Below are positions 12,131 through 23,779 of a stretch of DNA of 64,000 bases, in pieces; position 1 is the first letter of the stretch, and each line of letters begins with the position of its first letter. The notes under the pieces are model-generated. The model was not told the origin of the DNA and searched no databases. It was given only the letters and a program-made list of their open reading frames with translations. Position numbers and translations under genes: made by a program. This DNA is from Monodelphis domestica. Its lineage: Eukaryota; Chordata; Mammalia; Didelphimorphia; Didelphidae. The stretch covers positions 14,967,255 to 15,031,254 of the forward strand of contig NC_077232.1 of assembly GCF_027887165.1 (NCBI RefSeq), read 5' to 3'.

Positions 12131-12809
12131 CCAACAAAATAATTATTTTGGTATTTTTAAAATGGTTCTCTCTCAAATATTCTTCAATTTTGTTATTATT
12201 TCATTTTCTTATAATCTATCAAAATGGAACAACATCTTTCCTTTTCTCTTTTACTGGAATTATTTCCCTTTATTTTATTTCAATGATTTTTTTGGAATTA
12301 TTTACTCTTTTAAGTATTTGTATTCTCCTTTTCTTCTTTACCTTAAATTTCAGCAATATGGATTGAAAGAGTTCTATAATCCTAAATTTAGCTAATCAAA
12401 TATTCTATAGATCTTGTATAGACTTTTTTCCTAAGGAAAAAGACTTCTTGTTGAAATCCATATATTGTTTGTGAATACAGATTTTTTCAAAAGATCTTGG
12501 AATAGAAGATATCAGAGGTATTTGAAAGAAATTCATGATTTTTTTTTGAGGGTAGTTAAAATTACATCTGAGGTCTGTTCATTATCTAGAATATCACTCA
12601 TGTCACCTATGACTTGCTCGGAAAAAAGAGAAATAGAGTATGGAGTGCTAGGTAAAACCCAATAAGAAAAATTTATTAAAAAAAGAAAAGAATGATGTCT
12701 TTTGTAAGCTTCAAACAAATACCCAATTTTGTGTTGATTATCAAGACTTAGAAAACTGAATGAACCCTTCTTTCCCTAAGGTGTAACAAAATTCTGCCCT
12801 TGCCTTCAG
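12131..12809 (+). other. Remaining intron sequence upstream of V2R-A's first visible exon
   Basis: T-rich, no recognisable repeat and no coding signal. Short hydrophobic open frames at 12117-12395 and 12148-12366 come from poly-T/AT composition. Copy 2 of the duplication probably continues into the equivalent sequence beyond 64000. Confidence 0.5.
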
Positions 12810-13028
12810 CTCCTCCACTTCCTGAAGTGTGTTAATCCTGTCAGTGGCATCAAAGATGACTTATGTGGGGATGGACCCTCCATGACTGCTGAGACATATG
12901 ATATCCTGAATTTTAGATCATTCCGTGATAAGATTTGGATAGAGGTGAAAGTTGGAGAAGTGATTCCTCAGGAAAAAGTGTTAAGAATTAATGAAGAGGA
13001 CATAGATTGGCCAGAAGATTTCCCCCAG
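12810..13028 (+). CDS. V2R-A exon 4
   Basis: Acceptor tgccttcag precedes 12810 and donor gtaaga follows 13028. 73 codons, phase 0 at both ends, beginning L-L-H-F-L-K-C and ending W-P-E-D-F-P-Q. It corresponds to the exon that closes the Venus-flytrap domain in V2Rs (F-L-K-x-V-x-F region, then the I-N-E-E strand). No stops. Confidence 0.88.
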
Positions 13029-16000
13029 GTAAGAGTCAGGTGAATAAGAGCTACATAGATGAGGCTATTAGAAGCCTGGACACTGTTGTCTTTTCATTAG
13101 ACATTAAAACTTCCCTGAAGACATTGTGAATGACAAGGACAGGACAGAAACAACTACTTTCCTCTCTTGCTCTCAGTAAGACAGAAGCTTGATTCCTCTT
13201 ATTTCTTTTTCTCAATATTCCTTTAAAAGTCTTTCTGATTAAGTTATGTAATGATCTGAAAAAATCTTATGACGAAAATCTTGAAATACCTCAGATCAAG
13301 GGGGCAAGTTTGAATCACAACAGAAGGAGGGAGAGTGGAAAATTTTTACCCACCAAAGTATAGCTGATATAAACATTTGATCATGAGTTTGTTTTCCCAA
13401 AAATTCCCATGACTGCTTTTAGAGGCTCTTAATTAAAATATACTTGTATAATGGGAAGAGTTTCAGGAGTCTGGTAGACTCCTTTTCTCCAGTTCAAATC
13501 TGCCTTCAAATACTTATTAGCTCTATGAGTCTGGGTCAGTCACTGAATCCTTTTTCCTTCAGTTTTTATTTTTTGCATAATCTGTTGCAGTAGGAAATGG
13601 TTAACCGCTCTGGCATCCTTGGCAAGAAAATCCCAACTAAGTTAGTGAAAAGTGGCACAAATGCTAAATGACCAAACGACAAATCGAATGTTGTGGGTAT
13701 TTCCTCTTCTGATATTGAACTTCTATAAAAATTCAATTCTATTTGTCTATGGGAAGTCATAAATCCCACCTTCTCTGAATCATCAGAGGTACGTCCAGAT
13801 GCCAGACTAGGAAACAAGATCAACCACTCAAATATCTTGATTCTTATTAATCAACCAGATTCAATCAAACAAATATTAATTAATTATTGGTTTTAATTTT
13901 TTTAATTAAAATTTTATTATAAACTGTCTAAAGTTATGACTCTGAAAAAAACAGGATACCTTACTCAAATGAGAAGAACAAGACTTTTTTAGTGAACAAA
14001 AATATAAAGAAATATTTCCTCTCCTGTGAGCAATATGTTACTTCAACATTCCTTGTACAAAATGAAGTTCACTGTAGAGATGTGCTGTCACATATTTGGT
14101 GGAAAATATGCTATCAACACATTTGTGTTTTAAAAATTGGAGCAGCTATAGTGCGTTTTGTGTCGATTCTCTCCATATTCATGGCTTTAGGAGCAGATGA
14201 GATGGAGTAGAAGAGGGATAATTGGGAGAAAATCTCCAATCAGAAATATATCATCCTTGTATTTCCAAACTTCAAATATGTTGTTCTAAATGTTTGCTAT
14301 AGAAGAAGTCTTAAATTATCATTTCCTCATCTTGCACTGATATTTTTTTCTCTTCCTTTTATGGAAACTCAGATTCCTACTTCTATATGCAGTGTGGCCT
14401 GCGACCCCGGCTTCAGGAAACAATCTCTTGAAGGCCAGCCCATCTGCTGCTTTGACTGTACCTTGTGCCCTGATGGGAAGATTTCTAATAAAACAGGTGG
14501 GTGCCTAAAGAGAATGAGTTCTGCCAAATTATAAACACTGGATTTCTATCTTTTTATTTAATTTTAGTTCCATGGCTTAACCTGGGAAATTTTTCTCTTA
14601 CCAGAGTAATATGGAATATTTCTATGTTATATAGTGTCCAATGAATATGTACTTCAATTAGCAAAATTCCACTTACCATAACTTAGACCTTGAAAGTTAT
14701 ATTCCCATATTTTCCACGCAATTATTTTCCATTCATTTTTTACTTATCGAGTAAAACTAATTTCATTTTGACCTTTCAGAATATAGAGAATACATTGCAG
14801 CAGATTTATATTTGTGTATTGACATTATACCTTTAAAATATTTTATTCATTTAAAAATGTTTTGTAAATTATAGCAAAATTATGTTCAAATTAAAATTGT
14901 GTTTATTATAGTGAACTTCATATTTTCTTTAAAATATTCCATTAAATATTCAATTGTGTTCAATTACTGTTGATATTATCTTATTGTTAAAAAAGTCAAT
15001 CTATAATCTAATAGCATCCCCTGTTTAAAACATATTTAACTGTAATTCTGAAATAAAGATTTCTTATATTTCAAAAGCACAAGATAAATTACAAATAGGG
15101 TATTAATGTATAGTATGATATATTTAAAATGAAGTACAAATAACAGGAATAAAAAATTTCCTTATTCTCTGATGAGTATTTTGCACTTAAACTAGAGAGA
15201 GATGAAAGAATTATTGATCATTTGAAACTAATGGGAATCTTAAAACTGCTCAGACTGTACCTTAGAAGATTTGGTTAAGTTATTCCCCATTTTAAACAAT
15301 GGAGGTACTTAGTCAGGAATGTATTTGGGAATTTTAACATTATTCCACCCATACTTAGGCATACTGTAGGGGAAGAAATAGTTGTAAATCTCCTTACTGA
15401 ACAATGAAAAAGTTCCTAACTCATAGTGAGGCCAAAACCTTAAGCTAGGTCTATTTTTAGATCTATTACAAAAGGGTACTAAGTATCTATAAAAGTTAAA
15501 TTAATCACTAAAGTTCAAGCAATTTAGAAAAGGCAAGTTTAACAAAAGAGATGTGAAGTTTTAGTCTACTCAGAGAAGGTGATAACAAAAGAAGATGTGA
15601 ATTAAAAATGGTCAGTCCTGTGGAAAGTGTCTACTGTGATTGGTAGATATGAAAATTTAGGGGAGGTGACATAAGAGAAATTTCTCTTTAAAAGGAGCTG
15701 GCTCTCTTTACTTAGGAAGAGTTTGGGCTAGTTGGAGCTCAGTCTAGTTTGAAGTAGCTGGCCCTCTGAACTTAGATTGATTTTTGAAGCTGAATTGGAG
15801 GGTCTTTCTGAACACTAGAGTTTTGCTTGGGAAAAAATCTTGTGGTGAATGATTAAAGACTGACGTAGTTTCTCTCTTAAAGAGAAAGGTCTAGACCATT
15901 TGGCCTAGGCCCTAGCATTTTCCTACTATTTCTTCTTACTCTGTCTCTTTCCCTTCCCTTAATTCATTCGTATTAGTTAAAATCTCCATAAAAACGCAGC

Positions 16001-18057
16001 TGACTTGGGTATTTCATATTTGGGAATTTTCCTATGGTGACCACTTATTTTTTATTTAAATCAAGACACTAAAAATTATCTTTACAGTTTGACAATTCAC
16101 AGTCTTGAAATCCATATTTTTGTGGTCACACTAATGAATATACTACTTGGTGCACACCAGTTTATTTCCCTCTCCCCTAACTTTGCCATTTGCAATGCAT
16201 AGGCAGAATAGTGTATATAAGACTTAGAACCATCTTTTATGATGTTTGTTTCTCTTATATTTTTTTTTCCTTCTTTGCTAAGATTGAATAAAATAATGAG
16301 GGTCTAATATACTAAGAATTCATGACTGTCTCCATTTCTTCATAGAAAAAGGATTAAAAGATTATTAATTTCATAGTGCTAATATTCAAATGAAATGGAA
16401 AAACTGAGTATAAAAATGCCATGTATAAATCACAAAGGGTGACTGGTCTTCCTTCTACCTATTATTGATTTTTTTACTTTTTTTTAATTTTTGCCCAAGG
16501 CTCAGTGGTAAGAAATGGTTTGTATACAATATTTCTAGATTATGACTAAATTGACATCCACCCTCTAACTGAATAATGAATGATTTCTAATCCACCAGTG
16601 TTTGAATAAATTCTATTTAATCAAATTCCTTTTCCTATAATATTTCTCTTGTATATCTCTAAATTTCACTCTCTCCCCAAATCTCATGAGCATAAATAAA
16701 AACTCTAGTCAATAATTATATACTTTATTAATAGTTCAGGTAAAATATAGCAAAGAATTAGACACATATGTACATTTATAAGAAACACACTTGGTGAGGG
16801 AAATAGTCCCTGATGATGAAATAATGCTAATGTATGCAATAAAAGCATAATCCTGATGAGTGGAAATCATGAAGAAGAAAGATTTGAAATTGAGACTTAA
16901 TAACCTGAAGAAAGTATGGAGCCATTGCTATAGATGCATGATAGTTTCTAATTTAAGAAACCAAAATAGTTTTGAAAACTATCTTTACCAACTTTCAATA
17001 GGACATGTTTGATTATCATCAACAGAATCCTGGACCTAAAGAACTGTAACAGTTAAAAGAGTGGTTGACATAAACTGTGACTGCAGAAATATGGTTTGAA
17101 ATAAAAAATATAGTGGTCACCATGGGAAAATTCCCAAATATGAAATATACCCAAGTCTGATAGGTTTTATGGATATTTTAATTATACAAATTAAAGAATT
17201 AATGAAAGGGAGAGAGAAAGTAAGAGGCAATAATGAGAGAGGGGTTAGGCCATTTTATGCCAGCCTAGGTCAGCCTAGGCTTAAAGCCTTAAGAGAGAAA
17301 TCAGTCATTATTTAATTCTCTCACCAAAAGATTTGTCCCAAGCAAGAATCTAGTGTTCAGAGCAGACCCACCAGTTCAGTTCCTGAGCTCCACTTCAGCT
17401 TCCAAGGCTGAATTCCCCTCTCAGAGGCCTTCTGATTCTCCTTTAAAGAGAATTTTCTCCTATGTCACCTCCCTTAAGTTTTCACATCTACCAATCACAG
17501 TAGTCTTTTTCACAGAACTGACCATTCTTAATTCACACCTTCTTTAGTTCTCAACTTCTCTGGGTAGACTAAAACTTCTGAGTAAGTTCACACCTCTTTG
17601 CCCCTTGCAAGTTTGCAAGTTGCCTGACCTTTATAAGTACTTAGCAACATTTTGTATTAGATTTAAAAATAGAATTAGCTTAAGGCTTTTGCCACACTGT
17701 ACATATGAGTTAAGTAATTTTTCATTGTGCAGTAAGTAGTTTACAACTTTATCTTCCCCTAAAGTATGCTTAAGTATGGGTGGAATAAGGTTAGAGTTTT
17801 CACATTCCTGACCAAAATCCCTTCACTGTGTAAAATGGGGAATGGTCTTAACAAAATGTTCTAAGGCAGAGTCTGAGAATTTTTAACATTCACAAGTCTG
17901 AGAAATTTTAAGATTCACAGAACCCAGAGGACTTGCAATTGTGCATTTTCTTTAACGAATTGTTGTAATAGACAATGATTACAGAATAAATCATTCTCTA
18001 TTTCATTAGTATTGTGAGAATACTCGTTACAAAAATAAAAATATACACACTATATAT

Positions 18058-18121
<64 letters not shown>

Positions 18122-19336
18122 ATCACTTAGGCCTTAAAGTCTTTCTGTGGAGAGTTAAATTTTGGAATGGGTCATAGTTTAGTTTTCATTTAAGAAATAT
18201 GTGACAGAATGAATAATTAACAAGTGTTTTTTTTCCACAAGTAGAGATAAAGAGAAACTAAAATATGTATTTTTAAATTTTATTGACTCTCCAGAACTCT
18301 TATTCTTCTGACTGAAGAGGAGTCCCAAAAAAAGTTGAGCTTCATGTGAAATGTCTAATATTGAACTTACTGGAGAAAGAAAAATATACTGCATATAAAA
18401 GAGAGTGAGATTAATTTTTATTGTATTTCAGATGCAGAACAGTGCATGCAATGCCCTGAAGATCACTACCCAAGCAAGGAGAAAGATAGATGCCTTCCAA
18501 AGACAGTAACTTATCTGGCTTATGAAGAGACTCTGGGAATGATTCTGGCCTCTTTAGCTTTCTGCTTGTCCATTCTCACCACCTTTGTCCTTGGAGTGTT
18601 TGTTATGCACAGAGACACCCCCATAGTAAAAGCCAATAATCGCAGTCTCAGCTACGTTCTGCTCATCTCTCTCACCCTTTGCTTCCTTTCTTCCTTACTC
18701 TTCCTTGGTCGTCCTACACCAGTCACCTGCATCTTAAGACAAACCACATTTGCCATTGTGTTCACGGTGGCCATTGCTTCCATCTTGGCCAAAACCATCA
18801 CTGTGGTTCTGGCCTTTAGAGCCACTAAGCCAGGGAGCCAGCTCAGGAGGTGGCTGAGACCAGCAGTATCTCATGCCCTCATTTTCATTTGTACACTTAT
18901 ACAGATGTGCCTCTGCAGCATCTGGCTGGGGACAGATCCTCCATTCTTTGAGATGGATACACACTCTGAGGCTTCCTTCATTGTTATTCAGTGCAATGAG
19001 GGCTCCCTTGTGACCTTCTATTGTGTCCTTGGTTACATGGGCTTCCTGGCCTTGGTCAGCTTTACTTTGGCTTTCCTGGCAAGGAATCTGCCAGACACTT
19101 TCAATGAAGCCAAGTACCTGACATTCAGCATGATGGTGTTTTGCAGTGTCTGGATTGCCTTCTTGCCCGCATATCAGAGCACCAAAGGGAAGGCCATGGT
19201 GGCCATGGAGATCTTTTCCATTGTGGTCTCCAGTGCTGGGATTCTCATCTGTATCTTTGCTCCCAAATGCTATGTGATCCTTCTGAGGGCGGACAGAAAT
19301 ACCCTGCAGATATTAAAAAACAAAGCTAGTCCTTGA
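12810..19336 (+). CDS. V2R-A: vomeronasal type-2 receptor, last three exons (5' part outside window or lost)
   Basis: Family C GPCR of the accessory olfactory (vomeronasal) system. V2Rs are displayed on vomeronasal neuron membranes and bind peptide or protein pheromones through a large N-terminal Venus-flytrap domain. Visible exons: 12810-13028 (219 bp, end of the ligand-binding domain), 14373-14496 (124 bp, cysteine-rich linker), 18432-19336 (905 bp, seven-transmembrane domain and TGA stop). Phases 0, 0, 1 join without frameshift, giving about 415 codons. All introns are GT-AG. The canonical V2R six-exon layout predicts three more coding exons upstream. None is found between 1 and 12810, where ERV1, the duplication and LINE-1 copy 1 occupy the space. 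They may lie left of the window, in which case the gene may be intact, or be lost. The tail P-K-C-Y-V-I-L-L and N-L-P-D-T-F-N-E-A-K are V2R hallmarks. Confidence 0.92.
13450..13690 (+). repeat. Mar1-like SINE in V2R-A intron 4
   Basis: Diverged tRNA-derived SINE. Landmarks in order: 'gttcaaatctgcc', 'gggtcagtcactgaatcc', 'aggaaatggttaaccgctctggcatcc', 'ccaagaaaatccc'. These match the marsupial Mar1-type consensus order, which also occurs at 34905-35137 and, reversed, at 31846-32090. Confidence 0.6.
14373..14496 (+). CDS. V2R-A exon 5 (cysteine-rich linker)
   Basis: 124 bp, the standard length for this V2R exon. Acceptor ...aactcag, donor gtgggt. Encodes the nine-cysteine (NCD3G-type) linker with I-C-S-V-A-C, C-C-F-D-C-T-L-C-P-D-G-K-I-S-N. 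It begins in phase 0 and ends one base into a codon, which is completed as GAT by the next exon. Confidence 0.92.
15232..16086 (+). repeat. LTR family X, left arm of inverted pair 1 (V2R-A intron 5)
   Basis: About 855 bp starting TGGGAATCTTAAAA and ending ATCTTTACA. It shows sense-strand similarity with the inverted copy at 17078-17919 and with the longer LTRs at 47109-48159 and 50096-51162 (shared 'ctgtgattggtagatatga' block, 'ctaagcta/ggcctaggc' block and an 'acttgggtatttcat...ggtgaccac' 3' end). It lies inside the last intron of V2R-A, in gene orientation. Whether this is a solo LTR is not resolved. Confidence 0.7.
16087..17077. other. Spacer between the arms of inverted LTR pair 1
   Basis: About 1 kb of AT-rich intronic DNA with no gene, SINE or ERV internal region recognised. 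It is therefore not a provirus body between two LTRs. Confidence 0.5.
17078..17919 (-). repeat. LTR family X, right arm of inverted pair 1
   Basis: About 842 bp, reverse complement of the family that lies at 15232-16086. In element orientation it begins TGTGAATCTTAAAATTTCTC at 17919. The two arms face each other with their 3' ends. Divergence is moderate with many small differences, so both are old. Confidence 0.7.
18050..18118. repeat. (TA)n microsatellite
   Basis: About 70 bp of nearly pure TA, 310 bp upstream of V2R-A exon 6. Confidence 0.9.
18432..19336 (+). CDS. V2R-A exon 6 (seven-transmembrane domain)
   Basis: The acceptor ttgtatttcag precedes 18432. The frame joins exon 5 and runs 301 codons to TGA at 19334-19336. 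It starts with the last cysteines of the linker (E-Q-C-M-Q-C-P), then seven hydrophobic segments. The two extracellular cysteines of the conserved disulfide are present (V-T-C-I-L-R before TM3, I-Q-C-N-E-G in loop 2). The intracellular loop 3 block N-L-P-D-T-F-N-E-A-K and the C-terminal F-A-P-K-C-Y-V-I-L-L-R are kept. The C-terminal tail is short, as in V2Rs. The 76-codon frame on the other strand (18734-18964) is a shadow. Confidence 0.95.
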
Positions 19337-19603
19337 GGAGTAAGGTGTTCTGAAGCTCTTCCTCTCAAATCTTAAAGATATAGCACTCCCTTCTTAATGA
19401 ATGATTTAAAATACTCTGGCTTTTATACCATTTATTTTCTGTTATCATCATGTCTTTCATTTGTACTAATTCAAAAATTTTATTGAAGAAAGTCATATTG
19501 CTTGATTTCTGAAGAGAGTTAGAATTAAATTATTGAGTATATAATATGGCCTCTAAAGAGCAGAACCTTAATATGTTGATGAATATGAAAAGAATATCCT
19601 AAA

Positions 19604-19609
19604 AATAAA
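19604..19609 (+). promoter_or_regulatory. Possible polyadenylation signal of V2R-A
   Basis: AATAAA, 268 bp after the V2R-A stop and before ERV2 begins at 19702. It is the first exact AATAAA downstream of the stop. Usage is not shown by the sequence. Confidence 0.35.
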
Positions 19610-19701
19610 TTACATATGTCTGTATATGTGTGTATACGTGTGTGAGTGTGTGTGTGTGCCCGATTTCTAATTCTTGGTTTAATATTTTTCACATTTCTAT
19701 C

Positions 19702-20026
19702 TGTACAAATGGAGATTTGAACCCTAGACTTCAATCCCCAGAAATCCCTGGCACTTCCTAGAATGCCCTATAATCTCACCTGAGTCCTTACCTGAGCGCG
19801 AGATCAGCATTTGTATTTAAACTGACTGCAATGCCTACTTGGTTCTCTCTGCTTCTGCTTCTAAACACACATGTCTCTCAAGATATAGTAAGAGAAATTG
19901 AATGGGATTACCAGTCCTAGGTTTTTTTTTCTATTTTTGTATTTCTTTACTCTTGATTTCTAATAATCTTTAATAAACCTCTAAAAATATAATACTTTTA
20001 GTAGAGAAACTAATTTAAGTTTTACA
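19702..20026 (+). repeat. ERV2 5' LTR
   Basis: 325 bp, TGTACAAATGG...TTTTACA. It shares the start, an 'atgccctataatctcacctgagt' block and an AATAAA near 19970 with the 3' copy. By eye the two copies differ at several tens of positions including indels. Confidence 0.78.
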
Positions 20027-20692
20027 GTTCTGCTGACCACTAGATTGGATGAGAACTCAAATGTTTTTTAAAAAGATAGCCTAGATAATGATTTCTCAGC
20101 CACATTTCTCCAAGGCTTTTTAGAAAAGCATCCTGATCAGCTTGAGCCTGTTTGCTTGCGCTTCTACCTGCAGCCATCTTCTACAGACTTTCTATATTCA
20201 GATTGCTCACCTGATCACAGCCCTGCCCACCCAGCCCTGCTTCTGGAATCCTGCAATCCAGACCTGTTTGAAGCAGATCCTCTCTCCCAGTCCGAACCAG
20301 CCCAGACCCAGCAACTCTGGTTTCAGAGCAGATCTCTCATGGCCCCAGGCCCAGGACTCACTTCCACCAGCTGGTAAAAAACAGGGGTGATATTTCTTTA
20401 GGCCAGGATTAGCCTCCATGTGGCAAGGGCCAGGGGATCACAGGTGGGGAGAAGGAAGAGACTTTTCCAAACAGGAAATTATAAACATGGCTTTAAAAGG
20501 ATATCTTTTGAGTGCACTGGTACTTTTATTTATCTCCCCAGATGGTTCCCTATCATTGGAAGTACCTGAGGAATCTTTAAATTTACTCCCTCTAATTCTC
20601 TCAGATATTCAGTGGAAAAATTTCAGCTGTTGCAATTCTTTGGCCCAATTTGAGATTCCAAAAACTCACCCTCACTGTGGGGAGGCATCTCA

Positions 20693-20855
20693 GTGGCTCA
20701 GTGAATTGAGAGTCAGGCCTAGAGATGGGAGGTCCTGGTTTGAAATCTGGCTTCAGACACTTCCTGGTGGTGTGGCCGTGGGCAGGTCATTTAACCCCCA
20801 TTGCCTACCCCTTAACACTCTTCTGCCTTCTGAGAACAGGCATCTAAATGGATAA
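20693..20855 (+). repeat. SINE1-like SINE inside ERV2
   Basis: tRNA-derived SINE with 'ctcagtggctcagtgaattgagagtcaggcc', 'gggaggtcctgg', 'cccccattgcctaccccttaacactcttctgcc'. It sits exactly where the pol-like remnant stops, and is followed by ERV sequence 'ggaactttaaagagactgg'. The same SINE sits at the equivalent point of ERV3 (54310-54475). Confidence 0.75.
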
Positions 20856-21185
20856 AAAAAGAAAAAAACAAGGAACTTTAAAGAGACTGGATGTGATATA
20901 TTTCAGGCTTTTTAGACTCCAACGTTTTATAAAAATCTCTGTATTTTATTACATTTTACTGATTGTATTGTTTAAACTTTAACTTTGTGATTTTAAGTTC
21001 ATATATTAATGTATTCAATACTATTCTGTTGCACTGAATCACTTTAATGTACGGTTTTAACTACTGTTAAATTCTGTTACTTTTCCCCTATAACTATACT
21101 GAACAAATATTATTGAGTAAGTGTATAAACGAACAGCTTTTCTATTTTTGACTCAGTAAATTGTCACATAGAGGATAGATAGACT

Positions 21186-21860
21186 CCTTCAGAACATTGC
21201 TACAATTGTATAATAACTTTTGAAAAATTTAATGAGCTAAATATCTCAAATTGATTTGAAGGGTTCTTTAGAATTTTTTTCCCAACAACTCTGGTCATTT
21301 TGCCTGCCCCTAACAGGAGGTAAGGTACATGTTAGTAACTGAAGTGAAACACAAATTTAATCCCTACATCCCACATTTATAAAAATGTGAATGGAAGCTA
21401 GGAAGTTAATCCCAGGGCATATAGTACCCCTGGAGCACTCCCTAAAGAGGAACATCTCTCATTTATAACTCTTCAGCTCACTTTACTTCCACAAGAATGA
21501 TATCTAGAATTCTTTATGATGTTCCTTCAGAACATTGCTACAATTGTATAATAACCTTTGAAAAATTTAATGAGCTAAATATCTCAAATTGATTTGAAGG
21601 GTTCTTTAGAATTTTTTTCCCAACAACTGGTCATTTTGCCTGCCCCTAACAGGAGGTAAGGTACATGTTAGTAACTGAAGTGAAACACAAATTTAATCCC
21701 TACAACCCACATTTATAAAAATTGAATGGAAGCTGGGAAGTTAATCCCAGGGCATATAGTACCCCTGGAGCACTCCCTAAAGAGGAACATCTCTCATTTA
21801 TAACTCTTCAGCTCACTTTACTTCCACAAGAATGATATCTAGAATTCTTTATGATGTTCT
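21186..21860 (+). repeat. Direct tandem duplication (2 x about 338 bp) inside ERV2
   Basis: Unit 21186-21523 is followed directly by unit 21524-21860, both starting CCTTCAGAACATTGCTACAA. By eye they differ at fewer than ten positions plus a few small indels. ERV3 and ERV4 have a single copy of this stretch, so the duplication is recent and private to ERV2. Confidence 0.9.
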
Positions 21861-23472
21861 AGAACCAAAATAAGTTTTACTTTGTTTAAAAATATGTTTA
21901 CCCAGGTTGAAAGATTTGCTACATTTGTAAAAATTGTGACAAATATCCATCAGTTCACAGGCTTTTAACAATGCCATCCAGCAACTTATGTGAAAAGTGA
22001 TAGTGCTTTTGTTTGCTTTTGTAATTAATTGGGGTATTGAGAATTTTGGGGATGTTGATACCTACATATTTGTACTACTGTTCTCTATATAAAAATTGTA
22101 ACTTTGGAAAATTCATTTGTTTGCCCTTACAGTGGATCATGGCCAGGAATGAAGAGAAAATGGATCTCATTGTTGGTAAGAAAGCCTTGTATTCTATATT
22201 TCCTTAGCTGACAGAGTGTGTTAATGATTATATGCCACATTTTTTTAATTTTTAAAACTCTTTTATTTTTATATTTTTCTTGCATGTGCAATATACTATT
22301 TTAGTTTTTTTATTTTTTCTCTCTTTTTTATATTTTAAGCACATGTCACCAGTATTAATATTTTCTTTAACTTTTTTGATTTAGCAGTAATATAAGTTTA
22401 AAATATATTTTCTATAATGTCAATGCATGGCCCAAAACTTGAGACTATAAAAATTATGCCACTAATTGTTTAAAAAAATTATGGGACATTGCTTAATGAT
22501 TCTGTCCAATTCCAGGACAAGATAATACAAAAGAACCATTGTACAGGGCCAAAGAAGCACAAAACTAAACATGAATTGTGGCAAAAGAGCACACAGGTCA
22601 AAAAAAAAGAGTAAACCAATCCAGGTAGCATTGATTCACTTCTAAGCCAATACAAAGCACTTGAACCTTGTGTGAGATTTGAGGTTGCAATGCTTGACAT
22701 ACATTAAGATGTAGGAGTTACTGGTATCCACACTCTTCATGAAAATACTTACAGACAAGTATGTCAAAATTTGGCTCCTACCTGGCACCTATAATCTATT
22801 CCCTTTTCTGTCTTTCATAGTGTGGCAACTTTCTGTAGTCCTGGCTATTGACTGTGTAAATGCTTAATTCCATATATCATTTTAATTGGGCCCTGACTCA
22901 AGGGCCTGTTATAGATTTACTTTTCCTTTACTAAGAATTGTTACACATAAGACTTTAATAGTCTATATTCCATCCAGAAGTTATATTTTTATATTTGGAT
23001 TTTTCTGATGGCTTTTGTTATTTCTCTTGCCAATTGATTCATATACCTCATAACTCATCCATGCATCCCTAAATGATACCTATAATGTAATGTAAAATTA
23101 TTATTATTATTATTATTCTAAATTTCAAAGTTTAAATTCCTTTTGAGAAGAATTTTAGGTTAAGAAACATACTACCTCTCTGAATCAGAAACTGAACTGT
23201 TTGGAGAAGACATCATGAAGATGGCTCCACAGACCACAAGCTGCACGAGAAAGATCAAGAATGAACTTTGGGTGTGGTTGATTGAACATTTAACTTGTAT
23301 GTATACTTTCATGCCAAAGGGGACTACCCCCTAAGTGGATTTTTGTCAATGTGCCTACCAATCATTAGTTTTGTTCTGTTCCCTCTTATACTCAAATTAT
23401 TGTAATTTCAAAGTGTGTATGTTTAAAAACTCTAGCAGAGAGATTAGTCTTCCTTGGGCCTCAGAGGGATAA

Positions 23473-23779
23473 TGCAAACTGGAGATTTGAACCCCAGACT
23501 TCAATCCCCAGAAGTTCTTGGTACTTCCCAGAATTCCCTATAATCTCACCTGAGTCCCCACCTGGACGAGATCACAATTTGTATTTAAACTGGCTGTAAC
23601 TTCTACTTCAGCCTACCTCTTCCTCTACTTGGACATGACAAGATGTTGTGAGTAAGATGTGAATGGGCTAATCAGCCCTAGGCACGTGGTTTATTTTCTA
23701 TCCGTGATTTCTAATAATCTTTAATAAACCTCTTAAAATATAATACTTTTATTGCTAGAAACTAAAATTAACTTTTACA
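23473..23779 (+). repeat. ERV2 3' LTR
   Basis: 307 bp, TGCAAACTGGAGATTTG...TTTTACA, the partner of 19702-20026 with small deletions. Confidence 0.75.

Larger units (their letters stand above)
19702..23779 (+). mobile_element. ERV2: internally deleted provirus with both LTRs
   Basis: Two related LTRs, 19702-20026 and 23473-23779, bracket about 3.4 kb. The internal part keeps a leader, a short piece equivalent to the end of the ERV1 protease (about 20540-20680), a SINE, a 3' region with a 338-bp tandem duplication, and a segment (22700-23440) matching ERV1 3300-4000. No open gag, pol or env. The leader (20100-20530) and the 3' region match ERV3 (54480-54830 and 53560-53980, reversed), so ERV2 and ERV3 are copies of one deleted, probably non-autonomous, lineage. 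No clear target-site duplication was found. It lies 366 bp after the V2R-A stop. Confidence 0.8.

Noticed and set aside
12117..12395. Hydrophobic frames resembling small membrane proteins
   Set aside because: T-rich sequence gives runs of Phe/Leu/Ile by composition.
18734..18964. 76-codon minus-strand frame
   Set aside because: Antisense shadow of the V2R-A transmembrane exon.
21186..21860. CRISPR-like or satellite array
   Set aside because: Only two long units with no spacers; a simple tandem duplication in an ERV.
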